Below, piece after piece: positions 8,128 through 17,181 of a DNA stretch of 64,000 bases (the first letter of the stretch is position 1; each line of letters opens with the position of its first letter). The position numbers were made by a program, and so were the translations under genes. The stretch comes from an uncultured Bacteroidales bacterium (lineage in GTDB: Bacteria > Bacteroidota > Bacteroidia > Bacteroidales > FEN-979), in contig CAIQUS010000094.1 of the NCBI GenBank assembly GCA_903875045.1, positions 1 through 64,000 on the forward strand, in the 5' to 3' direction. Below the pieces are notes generated by a model that saw only the letters and a list, made by a program, of their open reading frames with translations, was not told the DNA's origin and did no database searches.

Positions 8128-8135
8128 TATCTTTA
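8128..8135 (+). promoter_or_regulatory. Candidate -7 box of the MBL nuclease gene
   Basis: TATCTTTA, one mismatch from TAnnTTTG, 36 bp upstream of the ATG. Confidence 0.35.
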
Positions 8136-8170
8136 CCTCCCAAACCTACTACATTTTTATTTTCTGCTAC

Positions 8171-9562
8171 ATGAAAATCACATTTTTTGGCGCCGCCGGA
8201 GGAGTTACCGGAACAGCTTACTACTGTGAGTCTTCCGTTGCCCGCATCATGATCGACTGCGGGATGTTCCAGGGAGGAAGACGCGATGAATCAAGAAATA
8301 AAACAGCCCCTCCGGTCAACTATACTAAACTCGACGCGATTGTGCTGACCCATGCCCATCTTGACCATTGCGGTCGCCTGCCGCTGGCGGTCAGAGAAGG
8401 ATACCGTGGTCCGATTTTCGGTACGCCTGCCACCCTTGACCTGGCCGCACTTGTTTTGCGCGATTCATTGAAAGTCCAAACCAGCGACCTTGATAAACTT
8501 AACCGGATGCTTGTTCGAAACGGCAAATCTAAAATTAAGCCGGCTTTCGAAGAGGTTGATGTTGAGGGGGCCATCCTGCAGATGAAGCCACTCCCCTATC
8601 ACCAGCCCTTTCAGGTGGCCAAAGGTATGAACATCACGGTTGATGAAGCTGGTCATATCCTTGGATCAGGCAGCCTGAAACTTTCTGTTGAAGATGGCCT
8701 TCAAAATAAATCTGTCATATTTTCGGGAGATCTTGGAGCCGCAGGAATGCCTATTGTACGTGATCCTGAACCATTCAGGGAGGCCGACATGGTTATTTTG
8801 GAATCAACTTACGGTGATCGCGACCACAAACCACTGCATGAAACCATTGACGAGGCCATTGCGATCATCAGACACGCCTTACAGTCTAAAGGAAAAATTC
8901 TTGTCCCCTCTTTTGCCATTGGCCGTACACAGGATATTATCTATTACATCGAGCAAGCTTTCAGAAAAGGCGGACTGCAACGATTTCCCATCTATATCGA
9001 CAGCCCGATGGCCATTGAGGCATCGAGAATTTACATGAATCACCCTGAATTGTTCGATGATGAAATGAAGGAGTTCATGACCAGCGGAGAGCCGGAACGG
9101 GATAAAGGGTTTATCCACCCAACTCAAACCTCGGAAGAGTCTCAACATCTCAACGATGTGCAAGGTCCCTGCATGATCATTGCCGGATCAGGCATGTGCA
9201 ATGCCGGCCGAATCAAACACCATTTACGTCATAACCTTTGGAAAGCTGAAACATCTGTTCTCATTGTCGGATACCAGGCCGAAGGCACTCTTGGGCGAAA
9301 AATCGTTGACGGCGCTCAATCTGTAAAAATTTTCGGTGAAATGATCAAGGTAAAAGCACAGGTACATAAACTTGGAGGGTTCAGTGCGCATGCCGGCCAG
9401 ACCGACTTGCTGAAGTGGTTTAACGCACTTGCACCAGACCGGCCAAGGGTTGTATTGACACACGGAGAAGAAAAAGCAAGGATTCCCCTGGCAGAAATCA
9501 TTCGTCACCGCTATGGAATACAACCGTTTTTACCTCAGTTTGGAGACAGTATCGAACTATAA
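8171..9562 (+). CDS. MBL-fold beta-CASP family metallo-hydrolase (RNA-processing type)
   Basis: This 463-residue cytoplasmic protein has the zinc motif His61-x-His63-x-Asp65-His66 (THAHLDHCGRLP) and DEAGHILGSGSL for the second metal-binding His. FSGDLG and ESTYGDRDH follow, then a beta-CASP insert (GKILVPSFAIGRTQD, IYIDSPMA). The C-terminal motifs are GSGMCNAGRIKHHL, FSAHAGQTDLL and VLTHGE. This order is that of CPSF73/YSH1-like ribonucleases. The exact RNA substrate cannot be read from sequence. It is transcribed away from the BamA-like gene and is followed by pyk after 56 bp. Confidence 0.92.
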   Translation: MKITFFGAAGGVTGTAYYCESSVARIMIDCGMFQGGRRDESRNKTAPPVNYTKLDAIVLTHAHLDHCGRLPLAVREGYRGPIFGTPATLDLAALVLRDSLKVQTSDLDKLNRMLVRNGKSKIKPAFEEVDVEGAILQMKPLPYHQPFQVAKGMNITVDEAGHILGSGSLKLSVEDGLQNKSVIFSGDLGAAGMPIVRDPEPFREADMVILESTYGDRDHKPLHETIDEAIAIIRHALQSKGKILVPSFAIGRTQDIIYYIEQAFRKGGLQRFPIYIDSPMAIEASRIYMNHPELFDDEMKEFMTSGEPERDKGFIHPTQTSEESQHLNDVQGPCMIIAGSGMCNAGRIKHHLRHNLWKAETSVLIVGYQAEGTLGRKIVDGAQSVKIFGEMIKVKAQVHKLGGFSAHAGQTDLLKWFNALAPDRPRVVLTHGEEKARIPLAEIIRHRYGIQPFLPQFGDSIEL

Positions 9563-9582
9563 CCCCGCGCTTCATCGCGGGG
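9563..9582 (+). terminator. GC-rich hairpin at the MBL gene stop codon
   Basis: Arms CCCCGCG and CGCGGGG with a 6-nt loop begin on the base after the stop codon. No T-run follows, so it may be a 3'-end stabiliser or weak terminator between this gene and pyk. Confidence 0.45.
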
Positions 9583-9618
9583 CCATTGTGCATCAGCCCG
9601 GACCCTAACCCTAATCCC

Positions 9619-11037
9619 ATGAACACTCCCTTTCGCCGAACAAAAATCGTTGCCACCATCGGCCCGGCAAGCAGTTCCCCTGACATGATCCGGCAACTGA
9701 TCAATGCAGGTTTAGATGTAGCCCGCCTCAATTTCTCCCACGGGAATTACGCGGATCATGCTGAAGTAATTAAATCACTTCGAAAAATTTCAGCCGAATT
9801 GGACAAGCCCGTTACTATTCTGCAGGACCTCCAGGGACCGAAGATCAGGGTAGGACTGCTACCGGGAGGAAAAATAGACATCCGCAAGGGAGATATTGTT
9901 ACATTGCTGCCCGTGAGTGACTATAAATTTGCCGAAGCCACCATCCCGATCGATTATCCGTATGTTGCAGAGGAGGCCAGGCCGGGGATGCAGGTATTGC
10001 TGGCCGATGGATTATTTGAACTGGAAGTAACCGAAATCAGAGGAAAGAATGTACTTTGTCTGGTTGTTGAAGGCGGAAGCCTCACTGACCATAAGGGGGT
10101 GAATTTCCCCAACCTCAACCTACGGCTTCCTTCATTGACAGAAAAAGACATCCGCGACCTTGAGTTCGGGCTGTCGCAGGATGTAGATTGGGTTTCGCTC
10201 AGTTTTGTCAGATCGGCCGGCGATGTAATCGCTCTCCAGAATCTGATTTCCGAAAAAGGTTACCGGAAGCCGATCATTGCAAAGATTGAAAAACCGCAGG
10301 CCATCGAGCATCTAGAAGAGATTGTAAATGTGGTAAACGGAATCATGGTTGCACGTGGTGACCTTGGTGTTGAAATGAGCCCGGATAAAGTTCCGATGCT
10401 TCAGAAACATATTATTGAATTGTGCAACCGCAGTGGAAAGACCGTGATCACAGCCACCCAGATGCTTGAAAGCATGATCCATGAACCCCGGCCAACACGT
10501 GCAGAGGCCAGTGATGTCGCCAATGCCATCATCGATGGTACCGATGCCATTATGCTTTCGGGTGAAACAGCCATGGGTGATTATCCCGTTAAGGCCGTTG
10601 AAATGATGGTTAAGATTGCAATGGATGTTGAATCCAGGATCGAATTCAAAACCTACCCTCCTGCCGGCCATTCCGATATCATTGCACTCAGTTGGGCTGC
10701 CAACCAGATGGCAAGCGTTATCAATCCTGTTTGTATTGTCACATTAACTTCCAGCGGACGAAGTGCACAGTTCATTGCCGCAGAACGTCCGCATACCCCG
10801 GTTTACGCATTCACGACACATCTCAATGTGTATCATGCCCTGAATTTACTCTGGGGAATCAGGCCAATATTCATTTATGACCACCCTGATACTTTTGAAG
10901 AAATGGTTGTGATGGCTGAAAAGAATCTGTTGCAGCACAACCTGGCCACCTCCGGTGATAAGATACTACTGCTGGGTGGCGTACCGGCACATAAATCGGG
11001 AGGTACAAATTTTATTAAAGTTCATACAATCCGATAG
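9619..11037 (+). CDS. pyk: Pyruvate kinase
   Basis: This 472-residue protein converts PEP and ADP to pyruvate and ATP, the last step of glycolysis. It has KIVATIGPASSS and LNFSHGNYADH at the N-terminus, LQGPKIRVG, and the IIAKIEKPQAIEHL active-site Lys. ARGDLGVEM, TATQMLESMI (the signature helix), SDVANAIIDGTDAIMLSGETA and a C-terminal domain with TSSGRSAQFIA follow. The ATG at 9619 gives the conserved short N-terminus; an in-frame TTG at 9586 would add unconserved residues. The length is normal for type II bacterial enzymes. Confidence 0.96.
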   Translation: MNTPFRRTKIVATIGPASSSPDMIRQLINAGLDVARLNFSHGNYADHAEVIKSLRKISAELDKPVTILQDLQGPKIRVGLLPGGKIDIRKGDIVTLLPVSDYKFAEATIPIDYPYVAEEARPGMQVLLADGLFELEVTEIRGKNVLCLVVEGGSLTDHKGVNFPNLNLRLPSLTEKDIRDLEFGLSQDVDWVSLSFVRSAGDVIALQNLISEKGYRKPIIAKIEKPQAIEHLEEIVNVVNGIMVARGDLGVEMSPDKVPMLQKHIIELCNRSGKTVITATQMLESMIHEPRPTRAEASDVANAIIDGTDAIMLSGETAMGDYPVKAVEMMVKIAMDVESRIEFKTYPPAGHSDIIALSWAANQMASVINPVCIVTLTSSGRSAQFIAAERPHTPVYAFTTHLNVYHALNLLWGIRPIFIYDHPDTFEEMVVMAEKNLLQHNLATSGDKILLLGGVPAHKSGGTNFIKVHTIR

Positions 11038-11067
11038 AATTTATAGGTTTGATCATCCAGGGTCCGA

Positions 11068-11099
11068 TTTGGTCAATTCAGTCAAATTCTATAATTTTG
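11068..11099 (+). promoter_or_regulatory. Promoter of the outer-membrane barrel gene at 11117
   Basis: A -33 TTTG (11068-11071) and a -7 TAATTTTG (11092-11099) are separated by 20 bp, with a leader of about 10 nt to the ATG. Confidence 0.75.
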
Positions 11100-11116
11100 C
11101 TTTAAATCTAACGAAT

Positions 11117-11782
11117 ATGAAAAAACACATCTTATTATTTGCAGTGATTATATGCCTGCCTTTCATGCTCAAATCCCAGGGGGTTGAGGTGACCCCGTTC
11201 GGCGGATACGTATTTCCCGGCACCATGCATGCTGACGGTGGCGATGTTTATTTCCGGGGAAACGGACAATACGGAGGTATGATCAGCATCGGTGTAAGCA
11301 GAGTGATGGACGTCGACCTGATCTACAATCGCAGTGACACAAAGGCTGACATTAATATTTACAGCTGGAACAACTCCTACAACTACGATGTAGTGCCGGT
11401 AAGCATTAATTATATGATGGTCGGATTTACAAAGAATTTCAGGATAAACCCAATAGTATCGCCATTTATAGGTATGAGCCTCGGCGCATGTTTGTTCTAT
11501 CCCAAAGATAATTCGGATAGGACTTACCAGGAGGCATGGTTCTTTTCGATGGGATTGTCGGGCGGCGCAAAAATTTATTTCAGCAAACGGGTAGGTCTCA
11601 GGATTCAGGCTCAGGCACTCGCACCAATTCAGGGATCCGGATTTTCCATGTTTGTTGGTTCAGGCGGTCCCAGTGGCGGTGTTTCGGTATACTCAACCCT
11701 CGTTCAATTCGGTTTCACCGGCGGGTTGATCTTCCGGCTCGGTCAAATCCCATCCACTACCAGCCAAAGGATTAATCTTTAA
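11117..11782 (+). CDS. Predicted outer-membrane beta-barrel protein
   Basis: This 221-residue protein begins MKKHILLFAVIICLPFMLKS (signal peptide, cleavage near KSQG). The mature part opens VEVTPFGGYVFPGTM and continues as amphipathic beta strands, ending FGFTGGLIFRLGQIPS, like small eight-stranded OmpA/OmpW-type barrels. The exact family and function are unknown. The start is set by the promoter and signal peptide; a longer upstream open frame overlaps pyk and is not coding. Confidence 0.75.
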   Translation: MKKHILLFAVIICLPFMLKSQGVEVTPFGGYVFPGTMHADGGDVYFRGNGQYGGMISIGVSRVMDVDLIYNRSDTKADINIYSWNNSYNYDVVPVSINYMMVGFTKNFRINPIVSPFIGMSLGACLFYPKDNSDRTYQEAWFFSMGLSGGAKIYFSKRVGLRIQAQALAPIQGSGFSMFVGSGGPSGGVSVYSTLVQFGFTGGLIFRLGQIPSTTSQRINL

Positions 11783-11837
11783 TGATGGCGGCAATACCAA
11801 AAACAGAGGCAATTATACGTGCTGCTGTTTCTGGTGA

Positions 11838-12452
11838 TTATTCTCCAAATTTATAGCTTAGCCCCGCGTTGATAATGGAGTTGGTTCCAATGCCAAACTC
11901 TCCAAAGAAACTAAATGCACGCCCAACCCTGAAACCAAGCAAAGTCAACTGGGCGGCAGGCAGTAATTTCTGGCCTTTGGTGGTGGGTGTACCTGTGGCT
12001 GACTTGGAATAGTAATCCATGGTTACGCCCATGCCAATCCCGGAGTACATGCAAAATGAAGGCTTGTTGAGGTATCTGAACCTTACGTTGGCAAGTCCCT
12101 GCCACAGGTTATCAGTCATCTCGGTAGTATAAGATGTCTGATTCGGATAACCACTGTAATTTATTTCGGACCGGCCGATGTTGGTATAACTCAATTGGAA
12201 ACCCACTGCAATTACCTTGTTCATCGACCTGGCAAACCCAACCAGAAAGGTACCCGATAGCGTATTGGCTTTCATACCTTCATTATCAATGAAATAGAAT
12301 ACGGTTCCTGTACCATAGGAAATGTAAAAGTCATTATAAAGGTCTGACTGATCATTTTTCTGATTCTTCGATTTCGCTTCATGGGTCTGGGCATACAAGG
12401 ATGCTGTTCCGGCGATAAGAAGCGCCACGGTTAAAAGGATCATTTTTTTCAT
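11838..12452 (-). CDS. Predicted outer-membrane beta-barrel protein
   Basis: This 204-residue protein begins MKKMILLTVALLIAGTASLY and is cleaved near YAQ. A hydrophilic linker (THEAKSKNQKNDQSD) is followed by beta strands such as FLVGFARSMNKVIAVGFQLSYTNIG, and it ends with GLSYKFGE, typical of a small porin-like barrel. It lies 27 bp downstream of ppnP on the same strand and is probably co-transcribed with it, although the functions look unrelated. Confidence 0.72.
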   Translation of the reverse strand: MKKMILLTVALLIAGTASLYAQTHEAKSKNQKNDQSDLYNDFYISYGTGTVFYFIDNEGMKANTLSGTFLVGFARSMNKVIAVGFQLSYTNIGRSEINYSGYPNQTSYTTEMTDNLWQGLANVRFRYLNKPSFCMYSGIGMGVTMDYYSKSATGTPTTKGQKLLPAAQLTLLGFRVGRAFSFFGEFGIGTNSIINAGLSYKFGE

Positions 12453-12479
12453 TTCACGGTTTTTTTAAGGTTTACACAA

Positions 12480-12761
12480 TTATAGGTAAAGACACAGATA
12501 GGCTGCATCTGATGCTATGCGTAACTTAAATTTCCTGTCCTTTGGAACGACAAACATGTCGAATGGTTTATACTCTTTCCAGGTTGACTCATCTGGCAAC
12601 TGCACCAGCATATTGCCGGAAATTACTGTCATGTGCTCTACCGTGGAGGTTCCGAATTCATATTCTCCGCCGGCCATCACGCCCAATGTGGCAGGACCAT
12701 CCGGGGTATTGAATGCGATAGATTTCACCTTACCTTCAAAATATTCATTTGTTTTAAACAT
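12480..12761 (-). CDS. ppnP: Pyrimidine/purine nucleoside phosphorylase (PpnP, DUF1255)
   Basis: This 93-residue cupin-fold enzyme performs phosphorolysis of nucleosides to base plus ribose-1-phosphate. It has the family pattern: FEGKVKSIAF near the N-terminus, PATLGVMAGGEYEFGTSTVEHMTVISG in the middle, and a C-terminal FVVPKDRKFKLR strand. The length matches the E. coli protein. The start at ATG 12761 follows a TACTTTTG promoter box; an upstream start would add unrelated residues and lie too close to that box. Confidence 0.9.
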   Translation of the reverse strand: MFKTNEYFEGKVKSIAFNTPDGPATLGVMAGGEYEFGTSTVEHMTVISGNMLVQLPDESTWKEYKPFDMFVVPKDRKFKLRIASDAAYLCLYL

Positions 12762-12779
12762 AGGATATAATTTAACAGT

Positions 12780-12787
12780 CAAAAGTA
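12780..12787 (-). promoter_or_regulatory. Promoter -7 box of ppnP
   Basis: TACTTTTG on the minus strand, 18 bp upstream of the ATG. No well-spaced -33 element. Confidence 0.5.
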
Positions 12788-12850
12788 CAAACAAATTGAG
12801 TGTGTGATCCGATTAACAAATATTTATTTTTTTAGCCTGGCAGCCAATAA

Positions 12851-12879
12851 AAAACCCCGGGGAATTATCCCGGGGTTTT
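12851..12879 (-). terminator. Rho-independent terminator after the barrel gene at 12900
   Basis: Arms AAAACCCCGGG and CCCGGGGTTTT with a 7-nt loop; on the minus strand the stem runs into TTTTTTATT, 20 bp after the stop codon of the upstream gene. Confidence 0.85.
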
Positions 12880-12899
12880 CATATAAACGAACAGGATAA

Positions 12900-13550
12900 T
12901 TAACGTACAATCAATACGAGACCGACTTTCAGGTTAAGCATCTGAAGGTTCTTTGAGGTCCAGTTGTTTTTGAATTCAATTTTATTGGTTGTATATTTAT
13001 AGTTAAAGGCTACCAATGCGCCCCAACTGGAATATGAACCAAATTTAACCAGTGCACCGATTTCAGGGGTCAATGAAAAATCCCACCGGGTTTTATAGAG
13101 GTCATACTCCTGCACAAGGAGATGATGCTCCATATAGTCACCACCGATACCAAGACCAATGTAGGGTGAAACCATTTTATCAGGGATGAAATGATAGGCA
13201 ATCACTCCCTGGAAAGGCACCATCCATGTAAACCTGTAATTTGTTGAGGTGATGGCAGAACCATCATCTCCGTAGTAGGTCTGGTAACCGTAACTCTGGC
13301 TGACCCGCTGCCACATGATGTTAAACCCTGCAACCAGTCCACCTTTGATAAAATACCGACCGCCAAGGTCGAAACCGGCAGGGCTGGCATTGCCGACCCA
13401 CTTATTAAAATCACCCATGGTGAAGGTTGTATTCCATGAGAAGGTGTAGTATGATGATGGCGTGAATCCTAATGATACAGGCTGATCCTGGCTTTGAGTA
13501 GTGCCAGCCATCAGAACTAAAACCGTAAGAATCAATATTATCTTTTTCAT
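12900..13550 (-). CDS. Predicted outer-membrane beta-barrel protein
   Basis: This 216-residue protein begins MKKIILILTVLVLMAGTTQS, a signal peptide. Mature strands include AGFDLGGRYFIKGGLVAGFNIMW and GVIAYHFIPDKMVSPYIGLGIGGDY, the latter like the Gly-rich hairpins of Bacteroidota barrel proteins; it ends NLKVGLVLIVR. It follows the DUF4136 lipoprotein gene after 23 bp, so the two form an operon ending at the hairpin at 12851. Function is unknown. Confidence 0.75.
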   Translation of the reverse strand: MKKIILILTVLVLMAGTTQSQDQPVSLGFTPSSYYTFSWNTTFTMGDFNKWVGNASPAGFDLGGRYFIKGGLVAGFNIMWQRVSQSYGYQTYYGDDGSAITSTNYRFTWMVPFQGVIAYHFIPDKMVSPYIGLGIGGDYMEHHLLVQEYDLYKTRWDFSLTPEIGALVKFGSYSSWGALVAFNYKYTTNKIEFKNNWTSKNLQMLNLKVGLVLIVR

Positions 13551-13573
13551 GTTATCTGTGTTTTATGCGATTA

Positions 13574-14221
13574 TTACTTGCCGGAAACTGGCGTGGTTTT
13601 TATCTGAGGTGTTTGTGCAAATGCCTGATCAACACATCTCAGAATATCATTCTCAGTATGTGTGGTTGTCAGCAATCCACGGATATAGGCATTCCACCTG
13701 ATCATCACTTTATTATCGGCTGTTGGATTTTTTAAATCAACGAGGTCGATGATGACTGTTCCTGTTGAATAGGTAACAACATACGTGGGATAGTACGGGT
13801 ATCCATAACCATAGCCGGGATAACCCCACCAGTTTGGAGGATAGTATCCCGGATACCCCCAATACCATCCCGGGTAATAAACTGAAGTATTGGTGTTTTT
13901 AATCGCAGTAACATTGATACCCAGATCAGGATGAGCATTAGTGGCAACCGATTTAAACCCGCGGCCGGTCATATTGGATGTTATCCGGTTTAACAATGAA
14001 ATTGCGTTTGGCGTGGTGATGCTTGCGCTGTCTTTCCCATCAATGTAAGAAACAACCGGTACAATGGCAAATGTTTTGTACTCTTCAAACTTCACGTTAA
14101 GATCTACCTTTGTATAAATTGCCATATCTTCAAGCAATCTGTCGGAAGAGGGCGGGTACTTTGAGCAGGATGCCAGCATCAGGCCAACACCCAGGAATAA
14201 AAGGATAAATTTTGTCTTCAT
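13574..14221 (-). CDS. DUF4136 domain lipoprotein
   Basis: This 215-residue protein begins MKTKFILLFLGVGLMLASCS, a clear lipoprotein signal (LASC). The DUF4136 pattern follows: YKTFAIVPVVSYIDGKD, a central low-complexity stretch of Trp, Tyr, Gly and Pro around residues 115-150, then TGTVIIDLVDLKNPTADNKVMIRW and NAYIRGLL. Family members are envelope lipoproteins of unknown function, proposed to be peripheral. The ATG at 14221 is preceded by a TATATTTG box; longer in-frame starts lie upstream of that box. It is first in an operon with the barrel gene at 12900. Confidence 0.85.
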   Translation of the reverse strand: MKTKFILLFLGVGLMLASCSKYPPSSDRLLEDMAIYTKVDLNVKFEEYKTFAIVPVVSYIDGKDSASITTPNAISLLNRITSNMTGRGFKSVATNAHPDLGINVTAIKNTNTSVYYPGWYWGYPGYYPPNWWGYPGYGYGYPYYPTYVVTYSTGTVIIDLVDLKNPTADNKVMIRWNAYIRGLLTTTHTENDILRCVDQAFAQTPQIKTTPVSGK

Positions 14222-14241
14222 AAGTTTAGATTTTAGTATTG

Positions 14242-14249
14242 CAAATATA
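14242..14249 (-). promoter_or_regulatory. Promoter -7 box of the DUF4136 operon
   Basis: TATATTTG on the minus strand, 20 bp upstream of the ATG. Confidence 0.5.
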
Positions 14250-14327
14250 ATAAATTTTTGAAACGGGATAAAGGTAAATACCAAATGAAAAAGCATTCAA
14301 TTTACTCACAGAGCTGTACAAACATCC

Positions 14328-14365
14328 ACTTCCTGGATTGCCGTGCAAATTAATCGCCAGGAAGT
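14328..14365 (-). terminator. Possible hairpin at the end of the transglutaminase-like gene
   Basis: A 9-bp inverted repeat (ACTTCCTGG and CCAGGAAGT) with a 20-nt loop spans the stop codon. No T-run is seen, so it may only stabilise the 3' end. Confidence 0.3.
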
Positions 14366-16950
14366 ATTTCAGGTTCTTCACCAGGTTCTTCATGAGATTC
14401 AACCGGAAGCACCACTGGTGGCCGCGCCGAAGGTTCTGTGAACGTTTCCCTTACCCGGCGTGAAACCAGAAAATAGCGAATGGCAATACCGGCATAAATA
14501 ATCCAGGGAAAAACCTCCCTCAGAACCTGTGCGCTGCTCTTAGCCGATGCCGAAGTTCCTTCCAGCCAGTTCACCACGAGCGTGTCCGTCACAGTTACCA
14601 CCGTTGTTACTATCAATAACCAAATATAAAAACGCGGGAAACCCATCCGTCTTTTATATAACATAAGAGCTGCCAGGATGCTGAAGACCAGTAGTGCCAT
14701 GTTTAAAACCAACTCGAAAAACAGGATGATGGCCCATACAAAGTTTCGCAGCGACCCATCCAGGTCGGCAAAAACCTCCCATATCTGACTATTGAACAAT
14801 CCGCTGCTATAAAAAAGTTGCCATCCCATCCGCACCGGTGTGAGTGTAATCACAAATGCAAAGTAGATCAGCCATCCCCCGATCTGTCTGGTTTGAAAGC
14901 CAGGACTATACAAAGGTTTACATGGCCTCAGATATATTTTTCGCGCAAAAAAGAATGAAATTCCGGCAACTATCAATGCGACTATCCACGAAAACCAACT
15001 GATGCCATTGCTGACTGCTTTACTTGCGTTATAGGTAAGACGGTAAGTAAGATGCGTATTAACCTCCTGAAGCGCAGCCAGAAACGGCTCAACTTTATCT
15101 GGCGGGACAAAATCGGCCAGTGTCCGGTAGAGATGTACGATATTAAGTCGCCGATCATCGTAATGAATGGTATGGTGATATTGGAATACGTCTGATCCCC
15201 TGTCTATCACATCATCACGTACAGTCCATTCCTCCGGCAGGTCAACAACCGTCTGATGCTCGCATTCGATCGGATAGGAAAGCCGGTAAGGCATGGTACG
15301 TGCTGGTGATTTTTTTCCGGTGATCAAATTGGCAAACGACAACGGATAAAATTCACAAACGAGCACATTGGGATCAGTGACGGAACGTTTCCAAATAGAA
15401 TCAATGGTGTAGTGCTCCTCCACAACAAGGGAATTTTCGCCCGACCGCTGGTCCCGGACAACCACATCGAACAGGGGCCTGATGGTTGGAAAGAGGGCAC
15501 TGTAGAAATTCTGATATGCCTTCGAAACATCAGAAGCATTTGTTGATGCAAAAACGCCTCGCTGATAATCTGCATCACCACCTTTGTAAACTGAGGTAAC
15601 TTTCAATGTGGCGCCTCCGCCGATTTTATCAAGGGTAAATTGTTCCCTGACTTTCGTTGAAGCATAAGTTCCGGGGGGTAAAGGGGTAAGTGCATCTACC
15701 CCTGGCCTAAGGTCAAGGCCCCAGAAATAGCTTGGAAAATAGAGATGTTCTATGTCGCCACCCTGGTTGCTGATCGATGGATCGACATACCAGTTCTTTC
15801 CGTTCACTTTGAACCCTGTTACACAATGGTTGAACGCATAAGGCGAGGGGAGTTTCTCCCCGAGTACCTTGCCGGTTTGCCCGTTTACAAGTACCGGCCA
15901 GGCATCGATGCCCCTGATTTTCAGCATTTCGGCCAGCAAGAGAGACTTTGACTTGCAGTCACCGTATAACTGATCCATCACTTTGATCGGATGGTCAGGT
16001 CTGTGTGAATTTAAACCGTCTTCGAAAGCAAGATACCTGATCCTGTCCTGGACGAACCTTATTGACTGGATAACCACAGAATCAGCTGGTTGCCGGCAAA
16101 CAACTTCAGCAATGCGTTTTTCAAGTTCCTCCTTCTCCGCTTTTGTGACCGCAAATACGTTCAATCCCCAGTTTGCCACCTCAGCCCAGGAACTATAATC
16201 AGATACATTAACATGTTTCAGCGGATCATACCATGCGGGGGTATTTATGTCGAATGTTACAGCAGGAACTTCTTTTGCCTCCCAGAGATATGATATTTCA
16301 TCGCCCTCCCGGGCTACAACAGCCTGTGGTGCCCCATTCATATACCTGAAATTAAAATGCTCTTTGGCAGGAACGATGAGCCGACGGTACAAATGCTTTA
16401 CGGGAGCACCGAATTCCAAAGGCAGGTTGTCGGAAAAACGTCCGGCAAATATCGGGTTATACCCTGTAACCGACCAGGCATATTCTATAATATCATTGAC
16501 CCTGACATCCATTAAATTTATCACGGCTGTTTGGGTACCGTCATACATAAACCGCTCAAGATTCACCTCCCGCTGGATCACCTTGATCTTATCTTTGTTT
16601 AATTTATTAATGACCGTTCCGTTTCGGATCAATTGTATCTTGTGAAAAATCAGTTGTTCATAGGCAGGATCGAAATCAACAGAAATATCCGACAGGGATT
16701 GAACCCCTTCACTATTGAGAACTTTGACAGCCACATGGTTGTACTGTTGCTTTAACCGCGTACGCTCCTGACAGTTGGAAAGCAGATAATAATAGCCGGC
16801 GGTCATCTCCTTCCCATTGGGGATTGATCCATAATCAGGTGTCACATTTGTTATCCATCCGGGAGGTATGGCAATCCGTACGACCGGTTGAGTTGAAAAT
16901 GCACTAAAGGAAACAAGAAAAGAAAGTGAGAATAGCAGAAATCGCAGCAT
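14350..16950 (-). CDS. DUF3857 / transglutaminase-like / DUF2569 membrane protein
   Basis: This 866-residue protein begins with a signal peptide (MLRFLLFSLSFLVSFSAFS). DUF3857 (about 45-270) is followed by a transglutaminase-like core with an intact triad: Cys332 (YGDCKSKSLLLAEML), His375 (FNHCVTGF) and Asp390 (WYVDPS). A linker domain and then a C-terminal membrane domain from about 660 follow, the last part resembling DUF2569 (GGWLIYFAFVITLTPVRMG). The Cys-His-Asp triad is consistent with protease or cross-linking activity facing the periplasm; no substrate is known. The start is ATG 16950, and a GTG at 16992 lacks support. The C-terminus is acidic and Pro-rich. Confidence 0.88.
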   Translation of the reverse strand: MLRFLLFSLSFLVSFSAFSTQPVVRIAIPPGWITNVTPDYGSIPNGKEMTAGYYYLLSNCQERTRLKQQYNHVAVKVLNSEGVQSLSDISVDFDPAYEQLIFHKIQLIRNGTVINKLNKDKIKVIQREVNLERFMYDGTQTAVINLMDVRVNDIIEYAWSVTGYNPIFAGRFSDNLPLEFGAPVKHLYRRLIVPAKEHFNFRYMNGAPQAVVAREGDEISYLWEAKEVPAVTFDINTPAWYDPLKHVNVSDYSSWAEVANWGLNVFAVTKAEKEELEKRIAEVVCRQPADSVVIQSIRFVQDRIRYLAFEDGLNSHRPDHPIKVMDQLYGDCKSKSLLLAEMLKIRGIDAWPVLVNGQTGKVLGEKLPSPYAFNHCVTGFKVNGKNWYVDPSISNQGGDIEHLYFPSYFWGLDLRPGVDALTPLPPGTYASTKVREQFTLDKIGGGATLKVTSVYKGGDADYQRGVFASTNASDVSKAYQNFYSALFPTIRPLFDVVVRDQRSGENSLVVEEHYTIDSIWKRSVTDPNVLVCEFYPLSFANLITGKKSPARTMPYRLSYPIECEHQTVVDLPEEWTVRDDVIDRGSDVFQYHHTIHYDDRRLNIVHLYRTLADFVPPDKVEPFLAALQEVNTHLTYRLTYNASKAVSNGISWFSWIVALIVAGISFFFARKIYLRPCKPLYSPGFQTRQIGGWLIYFAFVITLTPVRMGWQLFYSSGLFNSQIWEVFADLDGSLRNFVWAIILFFELVLNMALLVFSILAALMLYKRRMGFPRFYIWLLIVTTVVTVTDTLVVNWLEGTSASAKSSAQVLREVFPWIIYAGIAIRYFLVSRRVRETFTEPSARPPVVLPVESHEEPGEEPEILPGD

Positions 16951-17158
16951 GCCTGTATATTTTAGATAGCGTTTTTGATCGCCGGGTGGCACTCAGTTTC
17001 AATATAAAAGAGCCATATCAGTTGAAACATTTTGGATTGTATTTCAGTCTCAAATATAAACATATTTCAATAATTATGAACTGAAGAATTTTTAACGACT
17101 AACGCAACTATTATAATTTTTGGCACCAACAACCAATTTATTCTATCAGAAATTATTG

Positions 17159-17166
17159 TATTTTTG
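17159..17166 (+). promoter_or_regulatory. Promoter -7 box for the repeat-protein gene
   Basis: TATTTTTG, 16 bp upstream of a small ATG at 17182 and 141 bp upstream of the main gene at 17307. Confidence 0.45.
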
Positions 17167-17181
17167 TGAATATATTCAGTT

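Noticed and set aside
9597-9617. Telomere-like CCCTAA word upstream of pyk
   Set aside because: Only two adjacent copies of the word occur, with no longer array; chance is sufficient.
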